From CANKBT01 sp038235705 (GTDB lineage Bacteria; Actinomycetota; Actinomycetes; Mycobacteriales; SCTD01): a stretch of 8,070 bases of DNA. The notes under the pieces were generated by a model. It ran no database searches. It had not been told where the DNA came from and saw only the letters and a program-made list of their open reading frames with translations. The stretch spans positions 1-8,070 of the forward strand of contig JBBSTR010000104.1 of NCBI GenBank assembly GCA_038235705.1, given 5' to 3'. Every line of letters begins with the position of its first letter. Position 1 is the first letter of the stretch. Shown here in pieces: positions 1 through 6,487 of this stretch. A program made the translations under genes and the position numbers.

Positions 1-555
1 GACCCGCTCCGCCACGTCCGGCAGGGCGAGGATCGTGTCCACCTCGGTGTGCTCGATGCACGCGTCGATGAGCATCATCATCAGCTGGTAGTTCGAGATG
101 CGGAAGTCACGGAACCGGCCGAGGCCCGTGCGCGAGTCCATGAGGTAGTTGAGCAGCGTCCAACCGGTCGGGTTGAGCACCTCCTCCAGCGAGTAGCTCG
201 CCGAGTCGGCCTGGTCGACCGCACGCATCAGCTCGGTCGAGACGTCCGGGAACCGCTCCGCCCCGCCGTAGTAGTCGTAGACCACCCTCGCGGCCGACGG
301 CGCGTCGGGGTCGATCACGTAGTTGGGCTGCGCGCCGACCCGCATGGTCTCGGAGTGGTGGTGGTCGAAGACCAGGTGCGCACCCGGGGCGTACGGGAGG
401 TTGGTGAGGATGTCCCGGTCGGTGATCTCGACGAGGCCGTCCTGGACGTCCTTGGGGTGCACGAACATGATCTCGTCCACGAGGTCGAGATGACGGAGCA
501 GGACCGCGCACACCAGACCGTCGAAGTCGCTGCGGGTCACGAGCCGGTAGGTCAT
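1..555 (-). CDS. DHH-family phosphoesterase, exopolyphosphatase-like (partial, C-terminus outside window)
   Basis: The 185 visible codons read from an ATG at 555 without a stop to the window edge. DHH-family enzymes are metal-dependent phosphoesterases that act on polyphosphate, pyrophosphate, oligonucleotides or cyclic dinucleotides. The N-terminus carries the expected metal-site motifs: S9-D-F-D-G13 (aspartates 10 and 12), D64-H-H-H67 and D114-Q-A-D117. Start MTYRLVTRSDFDG resembles bacterial proteins annotated as exopolyphosphatase, but the substrate cannot be read from sequence. The C-terminal DHHA1-type substrate domain, if present, lies beyond position 1. The start is supported by AAGGAA (566-561) five bases upstream. 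The gene follows the PucR-type regulator on the same strand, separated by 186 bases that contain the palindrome array. The family call is firm; the polyphosphate role is inferred from resemblance. A nanoRNase-like or other DHH activity is the main alternative. Confidence 0.85.
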   Translation of the reverse strand, partial: MTYRLVTRSDFDGLVCAVLLRHLDLVDEIMFVHPKDVQDGLVEITDRDILTNLPYAPGAHLVFDHHHSETMRVGAQPNYVIDPDAPSAARVVYDYYGGAERFPDVSTELMRAVDQADSASYSLEEVLNPTGWTLLNYLMDSRTGLGRFRDFRISNYQLMMMLIDACIEHTEVDTILALPDVAERV

Positions 556-560
556 GGGGC

Positions 561-566
561 TTCCTT
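561..566 (-). promoter_or_regulatory. Ribosome binding site of the DHH phosphoesterase gene
   Basis: On the minus strand AAGGAA lies five bases before the ATG at 555. It fixes the start of a gene whose other end is outside the window. Confidence 0.6.
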
Positions 567-598
567 CGAGAGGGGTCCTCCCGTCGTTCGGCGCATGT

Positions 599-627
599 GC
601 CGCCTCCCTTGAGACGGAGGGTGCGGC
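599..627. other. Imperfect inverted repeat in the leader of the DHH phosphoesterase gene
   Basis: GCCGC (599-603) followed by CTCC (604-607) can pair with GGAG (616-619) and GCGGC (623-627). This leaves an 8-base loop and a 3-base bulge. It lies between the palindrome array and the gene start and could fold in the leader RNA. No U-run follows on either strand, so a terminator call is not justified. It may simply reflect high GC content. Confidence 0.25.
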
Positions 628-646
628 CTCAGGACACGCGGCATGT

Positions 647-759
647 GGTCAGAGTGCGCTCTGACTGATCTGCGGGTGGTCAGAGCATGCTTTGACCGGG
701 CTGCGGGCGGTCAGAGTGCGCTCTGACCGGGCTGCGGGCGGTCAGAGTGCGCTCTGACC
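647..759. repeat. Tandem array of four near-palindromic 20-mers at a 31-bp period
   Basis: Copies start at 647, 678, 709 and 740, exactly 31 bp apart. Copies 3 and 4 read GGTCAGAGTGCGCTCTGACC, with 8-bp perfect arms GGTCAGAG/CTCTGACC. Copy 1 differs only in its last base. Copy 2 (678-697) has centre GCATGC and one arm change (CTTTGACC), yet keeps 9 of 10 dyad pairs. The 11-bp linkers before copies 3 and 4 are identical, so 698-728 and 729-759 match over all 31 bases. Copy 4 overlaps the end of the PucR-type gene, whose stop is at 742-744. The array ends 91 bases before the DHH phosphoesterase start. Thirty-one bp is close to three helical turns, so copies would sit on the same DNA face. An operator array or a series of RNA hairpins both fit; no U-tract follows any copy. 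Confidence 0.9.
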
Positions 760-1890
760 AGTGGAGGGAGTCGAGTGCGAGGCACGCCAGCGCAGGGCGA
801 CCTCCAGCTCGTAGCGGGCCTCGGGGTCCTCGAGCGCGTCCCCGAGGATCTCGCGCAGCTGGCCGAGGCGGTAGCCGACGGTCTGCGTGTGGACGTGCAG
901 CTCGCCCGCGATCTCGGCGCGGGAGCCACGATGACGCAGCCAGGAGAGCAGGGTCTCGGCGAGCCTTTCCCGTACGCCAGGAGCAAGCGCGTCCAGCGGC
1001 GCCAACCGGGCGTCGGCCAGCTCCGCGGCGAGATCGGGGAGCCCGTACGGGAGCAGCGCCGCCCGGTGCTCGTCCACCCGCACCGGCGCGTCACCCGGCT
1101 CGAGCACACCGGCGGCCAGCTGCGCCAGGCGCACGCTGGCGGCGACGCCCGCCCACGGTCGCGCCGGACCGACGCACGCCCGGCGACCCTTGAGCGCGCG
1201 CAGCGGTCCGGGAGCGACCAGGGCGACCACGAAGGACTCGTGCTCACCCACCAGCGCCGCGTCACCGAGCGCGGTGGCGAGCCCGTCCGCGTGCTCCGGC
1301 GGGACCACGACGGCGACCAGCTCGGCCGGCGGCGCCCAGCCGGCCCGGTGCGCGGCCGCCTGCGCCGCCTCCACGTCGACCGGTGGGTTCAGCAGCATGA
1401 CGAACAAGGCTGACCGACGGCGACCCGACTCGCCCGCCAGCAGTGACTGCTCCCGGGCGTACCCCTGCGCGGAGGCCGCCGACAGCTCGTCGATGTAGGC
1501 GAACACGGACTCGGCGAGCACGATCAGCACGTCGGCCGGCAGGTCCCCCGCGGCTGCGGCGAACTCTCGGAACGCGACCCGCGCCCCGACCCGGTAGGCC
1601 GCCAGCAGGGTCTCCAGCTCGCGTCCCTGGCGCAGCTCGCCGCGCCCCAGGGCGACGTAGACGTCCCGCTCGGAGGGGGCCAGCGCCGGCTGGTCGGTGC
1701 CCGGCAGGTCCAGGAACCGGGACAGGGCGACCCCGACCCCCTGCCGGACACCGTCACCGAACGCACCCTCCAGCGGTCGGGCGTACGCGGGGACCTGCTC
1801 GCGCAACGCACCGATCACGGCAGCCGTGACCGCGTCGAGCCGGGGACGCACGGCCGCCAGGTCCGGCAGCGTCGACCAGGGCATCAGCAC
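742..1890 (-). CDS. PucR/CdaR-type helix-turn-helix transcriptional regulator
   Basis: This is a 382-residue DNA-binding regulator if translated from GTG at 1890. The N-terminal third (about residues 15-140, including VTAAVIGALREQVP and a later YRVGARVAFREF segment) resembles the RsbR-N-terminal-like domain found in many actinobacterial PucR proteins. The middle is a degenerate CdaR-type region. Residues about 310-370 form the C-terminal PucR-type HTH, with SRAEIAGELHVHTQTVGYRL and a LREILG helix. An open reading frame continues upstream to 2019, but that would overlap the divergent reductase gene. GTG 1890 is preferred because GAAGG (1903-1899) lies eight bases upstream; ATG 1884 (380 residues) is the close alternative. 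The stop TGA (744-742) lies inside palindrome copy 4, which encodes most of the last residues, GQSAL. Divergent orientation suggests it controls the reductase-desaturase pair and itself. The ligand is unknown. Confidence 0.9.
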   Translation of the reverse strand: MLMPWSTLPDLAAVRPRLDAVTAAVIGALREQVPAYARPLEGAFGDGVRQGVGVALSRFLDLPGTDQPALAPSERDVYVALGRGELRQGRELETLLAAYRVGARVAFREFAAAAGDLPADVLIVLAESVFAYIDELSAASAQGYAREQSLLAGESGRRRSALFVMLLNPPVDVEAAQAAAHRAGWAPPAELVAVVVPPEHADGLATALGDAALVGEHESFVVALVAPGPLRALKGRRACVGPARPWAGVAASVRLAQLAAGVLEPGDAPVRVDEHRAALLPYGLPDLAAELADARLAPLDALAPGVRERLAETLLSWLRHRGSRAEIAGELHVHTQTVGYRLGQLREILGDALEDPEARYELEVALRWRASHSTPSTGQSAL

Positions 1891-1993
1891 AGGGCTCACC
1901 TTCGCACGTTCATCCTCACGCAACAAAGAACCAACCTGAAGCCGTATCTCCCAGCGCGATGACACGGTCGACTTAGCAGGGCAGGCTGACAGC
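1891..1993. promoter_or_regulatory. Divergent promoter region between the PucR-type regulator and the reductase-desaturase operon
   Basis: This 103-bp gap separates two divergently transcribed units, so it must hold promoters for both. It is visibly less GC-rich than the flanking genes around 1915-1950. I cannot assign a convincing -35/-10 pair on either strand, and I see no strong dyad that would mark an operator. The reductase has only a weak ribosome binding site, GCAGG at 1981-1985, eight bases before its ATG. Confidence 0.5.
1895..1903 (-). promoter_or_regulatory. Ribosome binding site deciding the PucR-type start
   Basis: The minus strand reads GAAGGTGAG. GAAGG ends eight bases before GTG 1890 and fourteen before ATG 1884, which favours the GTG. 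The much longer upstream start at 2019 would place 26 bases of overlap with the reductase gene. Confidence 0.5.
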
Positions 1994-3055
1994 ATGCCCG
2001 TGACGAGCACCCTGCGCAAGGCCGCGAGCCGGCTGACGCACCCGCTGCTCCCCGACGACTATCTGCACCTGATCAACCCGCTGTGGAGCGCCCGGGAGCT
2101 GCGCGGCAAGGTCGTGAGCGTCCGTCGCGAGACCGACACGGCCGCGACGCTCGTGATCCAGCCCGGCTGGGGCTGGAAGGGCAGCTATCAGGCGGGGCAG
2201 TACATCGGGATCGGCGCCCAGAAGGACGGCCGCTGGCACTGGCGGTCCTACAGCCTCACGAGCAGCCCGACGAGAACCGGCAAGACGATCGAGATCACGA
2301 TCAAGGCGATGCCGGAGGGTTTTCTCTCGGGCCACCTCGTCAACGGGCTCGCGCCCGGCACGATCGTGCGCCTGGCCGCGCCGCAGGGTGACTTCGTGCT
2401 GCCCGATCCGCCCCCCGCCAAGATCCTGTTCCTCACCGCCGGCTCCGGGCTCACCCCGGTGATGTCGATGCTGCGCACGCTGGCCCGTCGCGGCGAGGTG
2501 CGGGACGTCCTGCTCGTCCACTCCGCGCCTGCCGAGAAGGACGTCTTGTTCCGCGAGGAGCTGCACGCGCTCACCGCGACGCACCCTGGGCTGCACCTGC
2601 ACGAACAGCTGACCGACGCGATGGGGATGCTGAACCTCGCCGACCTCGCGGACCTCGTCCCCGACTGGACCGAGCGGCAGACCTGGGCCTGTGGTCCCGC
2701 GCCTCTGCTCGACGCCGCCGAGAAGACCTGGGCCGACGCCGGCGTCCCCGACGCGCTGCACACCGAGCGCTTCTCGATCGACCTGTCCGGCTCCGGGGGC
2801 GAGGGCGGCGAGGTGACCTTCGCCCGGAGCGGAAAGACGGTTCAGGTCGACGGGGCGACGACGCTCCTGATCGCCGGTGAGGACGCCGGGGTGGTCATGC
2901 CGTTCGGCTGCCGGATGGGCATCTGCCAGTCCTGCGTCCTGCCTCTGAAAGCCGGAACCACGCGCGACCTGCGCAGCGGCACCGAGCACCACGCGGGTGA
3001 CCGCATCCAGACCTGCATCTCAGCCGCCGCCGGCGACTGCGTCCTGGACATCTGA
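1994..3055 (+). CDS. Ferredoxin reductase with C-terminal 2Fe-2S domain (Rv3230c-like desaturase electron donor)
   Basis: The 353-residue protein joins three modules: a ferredoxin-reductase FAD-binding barrel (about 35-135), an NAD(P)H-binding domain (about 140-255) and a plant-type 2Fe-2S ferredoxin domain (about 270-353). Visible motifs are R84-S-Y-S87 for flavin binding, G150-S-G-L-T-P155 and C233-G-P235 for the nicotinamide domain, and C306-x4-C311-x2-C314-x26-C341 as cluster ligands. The family moves electrons from NAD(P)H through FAD and the iron-sulfur cluster to a partner oxygenase or desaturase. The desaturase gene starts 22 bases downstream on the same strand, so that protein is the probable partner. 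The Mycobacterium tuberculosis pair Rv3230c/Rv3229c is the characterised counterpart, known to support stearoyl-CoA delta-9 desaturation. No membrane segment is evident, so it probably acts in the cytoplasm at the membrane face. Its specificity for NADH or NADPH cannot be judged. Confidence 0.93.
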   Translation: MPVTSTLRKAASRLTHPLLPDDYLHLINPLWSARELRGKVVSVRRETDTAATLVIQPGWGWKGSYQAGQYIGIGAQKDGRWHWRSYSLTSSPTRTGKTIEITIKAMPEGFLSGHLVNGLAPGTIVRLAAPQGDFVLPDPPPAKILFLTAGSGLTPVMSMLRTLARRGEVRDVLLVHSAPAEKDVLFREELHALTATHPGLHLHEQLTDAMGMLNLADLADLVPDWTERQTWACGPAPLLDAAEKTWADAGVPDALHTERFSIDLSGSGGEGGEVTFARSGKTVQVDGATTLLIAGEDAGVVMPFGCRMGICQSCVLPLKAGTTRDLRSGTEHHAGDRIQTCISAAAGDCVLDI

Positions 3056-3064
3056 CAGACATCT

Positions 3065-3070
3065 AAGGAG
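3065..3070 (+). promoter_or_regulatory. Ribosome binding site fixing the GTG start of the desaturase
   Basis: AAGGAG lies seven bases before GTG 3078. The same frame is open from an ATG at 2997, but that start lies inside the reductase gene and has no comparable ribosome binding site. Confidence 0.75.
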
Positions 3071-3077
3071 CACACCT

Positions 3078-4247
3078 GTGGCCATCAGCGACATCAAGGA
3101 ATACGCACACCTCACCTCGGACCAGGTCGAGTCGCTCGGGCGTGAGCTCGACGAGATCCGCAAGGACATCGAGAACTCACGCGGCGCGGCCGACGAGGCC
3201 TACATCCGCAAGGTGATCAAGTTCCAGCGTGGCCTCAGCGTGGCTGCGCGGGCGACCCTGTTCGCCTCGTTCTTCCCGCCGGCGTGGATCGCGGGCACGA
3301 CGATGCTGTCGCTCTCCAAGATCATCGAGAACATGGAGATCGGGCACAACGTCATCCACGGCCAGTGGGACTGGATGAACGACCCCGAGGTGCACTCCTC
3401 CACCTGGGAGTGGGACCTCGCGGCCACCTCCGAGAGCTGGAAGCACAGCCACAACGTCGTGCACCACACCTGGACCAACATCGTCGGCAAGGACCGCGAC
3501 GTGGGCTACGGCCTGCTGCGCGTCACCCGCGACTACAAGTGGAAGCCGAAGAATCTCGCGCAGCCTGCGATCTACACGCTGCTCGCGCTGCTCTTCGAGT
3601 ACGGCATCGCCTTCCACGACGTCGACGTCTCGGCCGTCAAGAAGGGCCGCAAGACCAAGGCCCGGGCCAAGGAGCAGCTCGGCGAGATGGGCCGCAAGAT
3701 CCGCAAGCAGGTGCTCAAGGACTACGTGCTGTTCCCGGCACTCACCGGCCCCGCGTTCGTCTCGACGCTGACCGCCAACTTCACCGCCAACGTCGTGCGC
3801 AACCTCTGGTCCAACGCGGTCATCTTCTGCGGGCACTTCCCGGACGGTGCCGAGAAGTTCACGATGGCCGAGTACGAGCAGGAGACACCGGCCGAGTGGT
3901 ACCTGCGCCAGATGTACGGCTCCGCCAACTTCAAGGGCGGCAAGCTGATGACCTTCATGGCCGGCAACCTCAACTACCAGATCGAGCACCACCTGTTCCC
4001 CGACCTGCCGTCCAACCGCTACGTCGAGATCGCGGTCCGGGTCGAGGAGATCTGCGAGCGCTACGGCATCCCTTACACGACGGGCAACTTCCTCGTCCAG
4101 TACGGGCAGACCCTCCGCACGATGCTCAAGCTGTCGCTACCGGACTCCTGGCTGACCGCCACCACCGACGACGCCCCGGAGACGGCGTCGGAGAAGAAGT
4201 GGGCCCTGCGCGAAGCCGCGGACAAGCAGCTCGTCCACGCCGCCTGA
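3078..4247 (+). CDS. Membrane fatty-acyl-CoA desaturase (DesA3-like)
   Basis: This 389-residue integral membrane di-iron enzyme introduces a double bond into a fatty acyl chain, using O2 and two electrons. The three histidine boxes are clear: H90-x3-H94 (HNVIH), H125-x3-H129-H130 (with H123 just before) and Q301-x2-H304-H305 (QIEHHLFP). An added conserved-looking H253 sits in FCGHFPDG. Hydrophobic stretches lie near residues 55-85, 162-182 and 216-250. The charged lysine/arginine-rich segment 188-215 is probably cytoplasmic. The translation start is GTG with a strong ribosome binding site. It lies 22 bases after the reductase gene, so the two are very likely cotranscribed and the reductase is the likely electron donor. 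The closest characterised type is mycobacterial DesA3, a stearoyl-CoA delta-9 desaturase. The Q-x2-HH third box also occurs in front-end desaturases, so the position of the double bond is not settled. Annotation as linoleoyl-CoA desaturase would be a generic family name. Confidence 0.94.
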   Translation: MAISDIKEYAHLTSDQVESLGRELDEIRKDIENSRGAADEAYIRKVIKFQRGLSVAARATLFASFFPPAWIAGTTMLSLSKIIENMEIGHNVIHGQWDWMNDPEVHSSTWEWDLAATSESWKHSHNVVHHTWTNIVGKDRDVGYGLLRVTRDYKWKPKNLAQPAIYTLLALLFEYGIAFHDVDVSAVKKGRKTKARAKEQLGEMGRKIRKQVLKDYVLFPALTGPAFVSTLTANFTANVVRNLWSNAVIFCGHFPDGAEKFTMAEYEQETPAEWYLRQMYGSANFKGGKLMTFMAGNLNYQIEHHLFPDLPSNRYVEIAVRVEEICERYGIPYTTGNFLVQYGQTLRTMLKLSLPDSWLTATTDDAPETASEKKWALREAADKQLVHAA

Positions 4248-4305
4248 GCCATCCCCCCCGGCGCCTGCGACAAGATCAACGGCGCCTCTGACCGCACCCG
4301 GGGTC

Positions 4306-4347
4306 GAACGAGGGGCTCGCTTCCGGCCAAATCATCTGATGATCTTG
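4306..4347. terminator. Possible bidirectional terminator between convergent desaturase and ftsH genes
   Basis: Two small hairpins stand side by side in the 113-bp convergent gap. The first (4306-4323) pairs GAACGAG with CTCGCTTC around a GGG loop, with C4320 bulged. The second (4328-4347) pairs CAAATCAT with ATGATCTTG around a CTG loop, with C4344 bulged. Neither is followed by a clear U-run, so terminator function is inferred mainly from position. A separate pair of GGCGCC sites (4260-4265, 4281-4286) could form a weaker alternative stem. Confidence 0.3.
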
Positions 4348-4360
4348 CGGACGACCGCCG

Positions 4361-6442
4361 TCAGGCCGTCAGCGGGGGGTCCGGGAGCATGCCGGGGGCC
4401 GGGGTGGTGCCGGGAGCCTCGCCGCGGGCCCGGGCGCCTGGGGACTGAGCCCGGGTGATGCCCGCGGCCGCGTACGCGCCCTCCTCGTCCAGCGTCTCGG
4501 CCTTGAACAGCTTGGCGGACAGGGCGTCGAGCTTCCCGCGGTGCTCACGGAGGATCTGGCAGGCCTCGACGTGACAGTCCTCGATCAGGCGCCGCACCTC
4601 CTCGTCGACCAGCTGCTGGGTGGCCGGGGACGCGTTCTCCGACCCGAACGGGTTCTCCGAACCCGGCGACGGCAGCACCGACACCGGCCCGATCGCGTCC
4701 GACATGCCCCACCGGCCGACCATCTGCCGGGCGATCCGGGTGCACTGCTCCAGGTCGCTCTCCGCCCCGGTCGTCATGTCGCCGTAGACGACCTCCTCGG
4801 CCGCGCGACCACCGAGCGCGCCGACGATCCGGCCCCGCAGGTATTCGGCGGAGTAGCCGTACCGGTCGTCCTCCGGCGTCTGGAACGTGACGCCGAGCGC
4901 CATGCCTCGCGGGATGATCGAGATCCGGCGCACCGGGTCCGCGCCCGGGGTCAGCATGCCGAGCAGGGCATGGCCGGACTCGTGGACGGCCGTGCGCTCC
5001 TTCTCGGCGTCGGAGAGCATGATGCCGCGTACGCCACCGAGCTGGATCTTCTCCAAGGCGTCCGCAAGGTCCTGCGGCAGCACCTCGGCGTGGTGGAGAC
5101 GTGCGGCGGTCAGGGCGCCCTCGTTGATGAGGTTCCTCAGGTCGGCGCCGACCATCCCGGGGGTGGTCGCCGCCAGCGCATCGAGGTCGACGTCGTCGGC
5201 GAGCGGCACGTCGCGGGCGTGCACCTTGAGGATCGCGATCCGGCCGGCGGCGTCCGGCGGGCTGACCGAGACCCGTCGGTCGAAGCGACCGGGGCGCAGC
5301 AGCGCCGCGTCGAGCACCTCGGGCCGGTTGGTCGCGGCCAGCACGATCACGTCCTCGTTGCCGGTGAACCCGTCCATCTCGGTGAGGATCTGGTTGAGCG
5401 TCTGCTCCCGCTCGTCGTTGCCGCCGAAGCCCCCGGACCCGCCGCGGGAGCGGCCGATCGCGTCCAGCTCGTCGATGAAGATGATCGCCGGAGCGACCTT
5501 CTTGGCCTCGACGAACAGGTCGCGCACCCGGCTCGCTCCGACGCCGACCACCATCTCGATGAACTCGCTGGCCGAGATGGAGAAGAACGGCACGTCGGCC
5601 TCGCCGGCCACCGCCCGGGCGAGCAGCGTCTTGCCGGTGCCGGGCTGACCCGAGAGCAGCACACCTTTCGGCGTCCTCGCACCCAGCGCGCGGTAGCGCT
5701 GCGGGTTGCGCAGGAAGTCGACGATCTCTTCGACCTCGGACTGCACCTCGTCGATGCCGGCCACGTCGGCGAACGTCGTGCGAGGACCGGCCTCCGGCTC
5801 GTAGCGTTTTGCCTTGGACTTGCCCAGCCCGCCGAGCCCGCCGCTCATCCCCGCGGCCGCCCGCCGGATGAAGAAGAAGATCAGGCCGAAGATCAGCAGG
5901 GTCGGCAGGATCCCGACCAGCAGCTGCTGCCACACCGGCGCACCCTGGTTCGGGTTCTCGGCGTCGATCGTGACCTTGTTGCTCTGCAGCTGGGCGAACA
6001 GGTTGTCGTCGGCGAAGGTCGGCCGCTGGGTGGTGAACCTGGTGACCTTCTGCTGCTTGTCCTGCTTCGCGTCCTTCTTCGCGTCCACCGGATAACTGAC
6101 CTCCTTGCGGAAGGTCCCGTCGATCTCCTCCGCGGTCGAGGTGATGCTCTCGACGTTGTCGGCCGTGACCTGAGCGTCGAAGAACGTGTAGGACACCGTC
6201 TGACGCGCCTCGGGGCCCAGCGCCCGGTTGGACAGCACCAGGTTCGCGATGAGGAAGACCGCGAGGAAGATCAAGAACCCGCTGGGGCGCCACCGCTTCT
6301 TCGACGGCTTCGGGGCCTCGGGCACGCCCTCGGTCTTCCACGGCGGCGGCGCCGGCGGGGCCGCGTCCTGCCCTCGCTTCCAGGGCCGGGTCGGCGGCGG
6401 CACGGGGCGCGAGGCCTCGCTCGGGACGGGTCGTTGCTCCAT
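4361..6442 (-). CDS. ftsH: FtsH-type membrane-anchored ATP-dependent zinc metalloprotease
   Basis: The 693-residue protein has normal FtsH length. FtsH forms hexamers in the membrane that unfold and degrade membrane and soluble proteins. A Pro-rich cytoplasmic N-terminus (1-50) leads to a first membrane segment (about 56-71). An extracytoplasmic loop with a Lys-rich stretch follows, then a second membrane segment (about 174-192). The AAA+ domain has Walker A G265-QPGTGK-T272, Walker B IIFIDELD (320-327), and a second region of homology ending R383-P-G-R386-F-D-R389. The protease site is H487-E-S-G-H491 with D563 as probable third zinc ligand. The pore loop reads EFIEMVVGVG, with V298 where Escherichia coli FtsH has F228. 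The C-terminal 30 residues are Pro/Ala/Gly-rich. AAGGAG at 6452-6447 supports the start. The neighbourhood lacks the tilS-hpt-ftsH-folE genes that usually surround actinobacterial ftsH, so this may be a second copy. Confidence 0.96.
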   Translation of the reverse strand: MEQRPVPSEASRPVPPPTRPWKRGQDAAPPAPPPWKTEGVPEAPKPSKKRWRPSGFLIFLAVFLIANLVLSNRALGPEARQTVSYTFFDAQVTADNVESITSTAEEIDGTFRKEVSYPVDAKKDAKQDKQQKVTRFTTQRPTFADDNLFAQLQSNKVTIDAENPNQGAPVWQQLLVGILPTLLIFGLIFFFIRRAAAGMSGGLGGLGKSKAKRYEPEAGPRTTFADVAGIDEVQSEVEEIVDFLRNPQRYRALGARTPKGVLLSGQPGTGKTLLARAVAGEADVPFFSISASEFIEMVVGVGASRVRDLFVEAKKVAPAIIFIDELDAIGRSRGGSGGFGGNDEREQTLNQILTEMDGFTGNEDVIVLAATNRPEVLDAALLRPGRFDRRVSVSPPDAAGRIAILKVHARDVPLADDVDLDALAATTPGMVGADLRNLINEGALTAARLHHAEVLPQDLADALEKIQLGGVRGIMLSDAEKERTAVHESGHALLGMLTPGADPVRRISIIPRGMALGVTFQTPEDDRYGYSAEYLRGRIVGALGGRAAEEVVYGDMTTGAESDLEQCTRIARQMVGRWGMSDAIGPVSVLPSPGSENPFGSENASPATQQLVDEEVRRLIEDCHVEACQILREHRGKLDALSAKLFKAETLDEEGAYAAAGITRAQSPGARARGEAPGTTPAPGMLPDPPLTA

Positions 6443-6446
6443 CTAG

Positions 6447-6452
6447 CTCCTT
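6447..6452 (-). promoter_or_regulatory. Ribosome binding site of ftsH
   Basis: The minus strand reads AAGGAG, ending four bases before ATG 6442. The spacing is rather short but supports this start. Confidence 0.6.
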
Positions 6453-6487
6453 CTGGGGTGTGTCGTCGTGGTCCTGCCCCGCTCTGC

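Noticed and set aside
49..612. A 187-codon plus-strand frame at the left edge
   Set aside because: The minus strand encodes a DHH phosphoesterase with clear DFDG, DHH and DQAD motifs and a ribosome binding site. The plus frame is its complement.
647..759. CRISPR array reading of the four 31-bp repeats
   Set aside because: The segments between the palindromes are only 11 bp and are two identical copies plus one similar one, so there are no unique spacers. No cas gene is present.
1891..2019. Upstream ATG at 2019 as the start of the PucR-type regulator
   Set aside because: It would overlap the divergent reductase start by 26 bases, adds a non-conserved-looking 43-residue leader, and would leave no promoter space. 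GTG 1890 has a placed ribosome binding site.
1973..2992. Minus-strand frame of 339 codons opposite the ferredoxin reductase
   Set aside because: It is antisense to a gene with intact FAD, NAD(P)H and 2Fe-2S motifs and shows low-complexity composition.
3177..3992. Minus-strand frame of 271 codons opposite the desaturase
   Set aside because: It is antisense to a desaturase with all three histidine boxes. Its Val/Leu/His/Glu/Gly-rich content is the complement of that gene.
4291..4330. tRNA-like 3' segment (GGGTCGAACGAGG followed by a CCA)
   Set aside because: The T-loop consensus GTTCRA is not met, and no acceptor, D or anticodon arms can be placed upstream.
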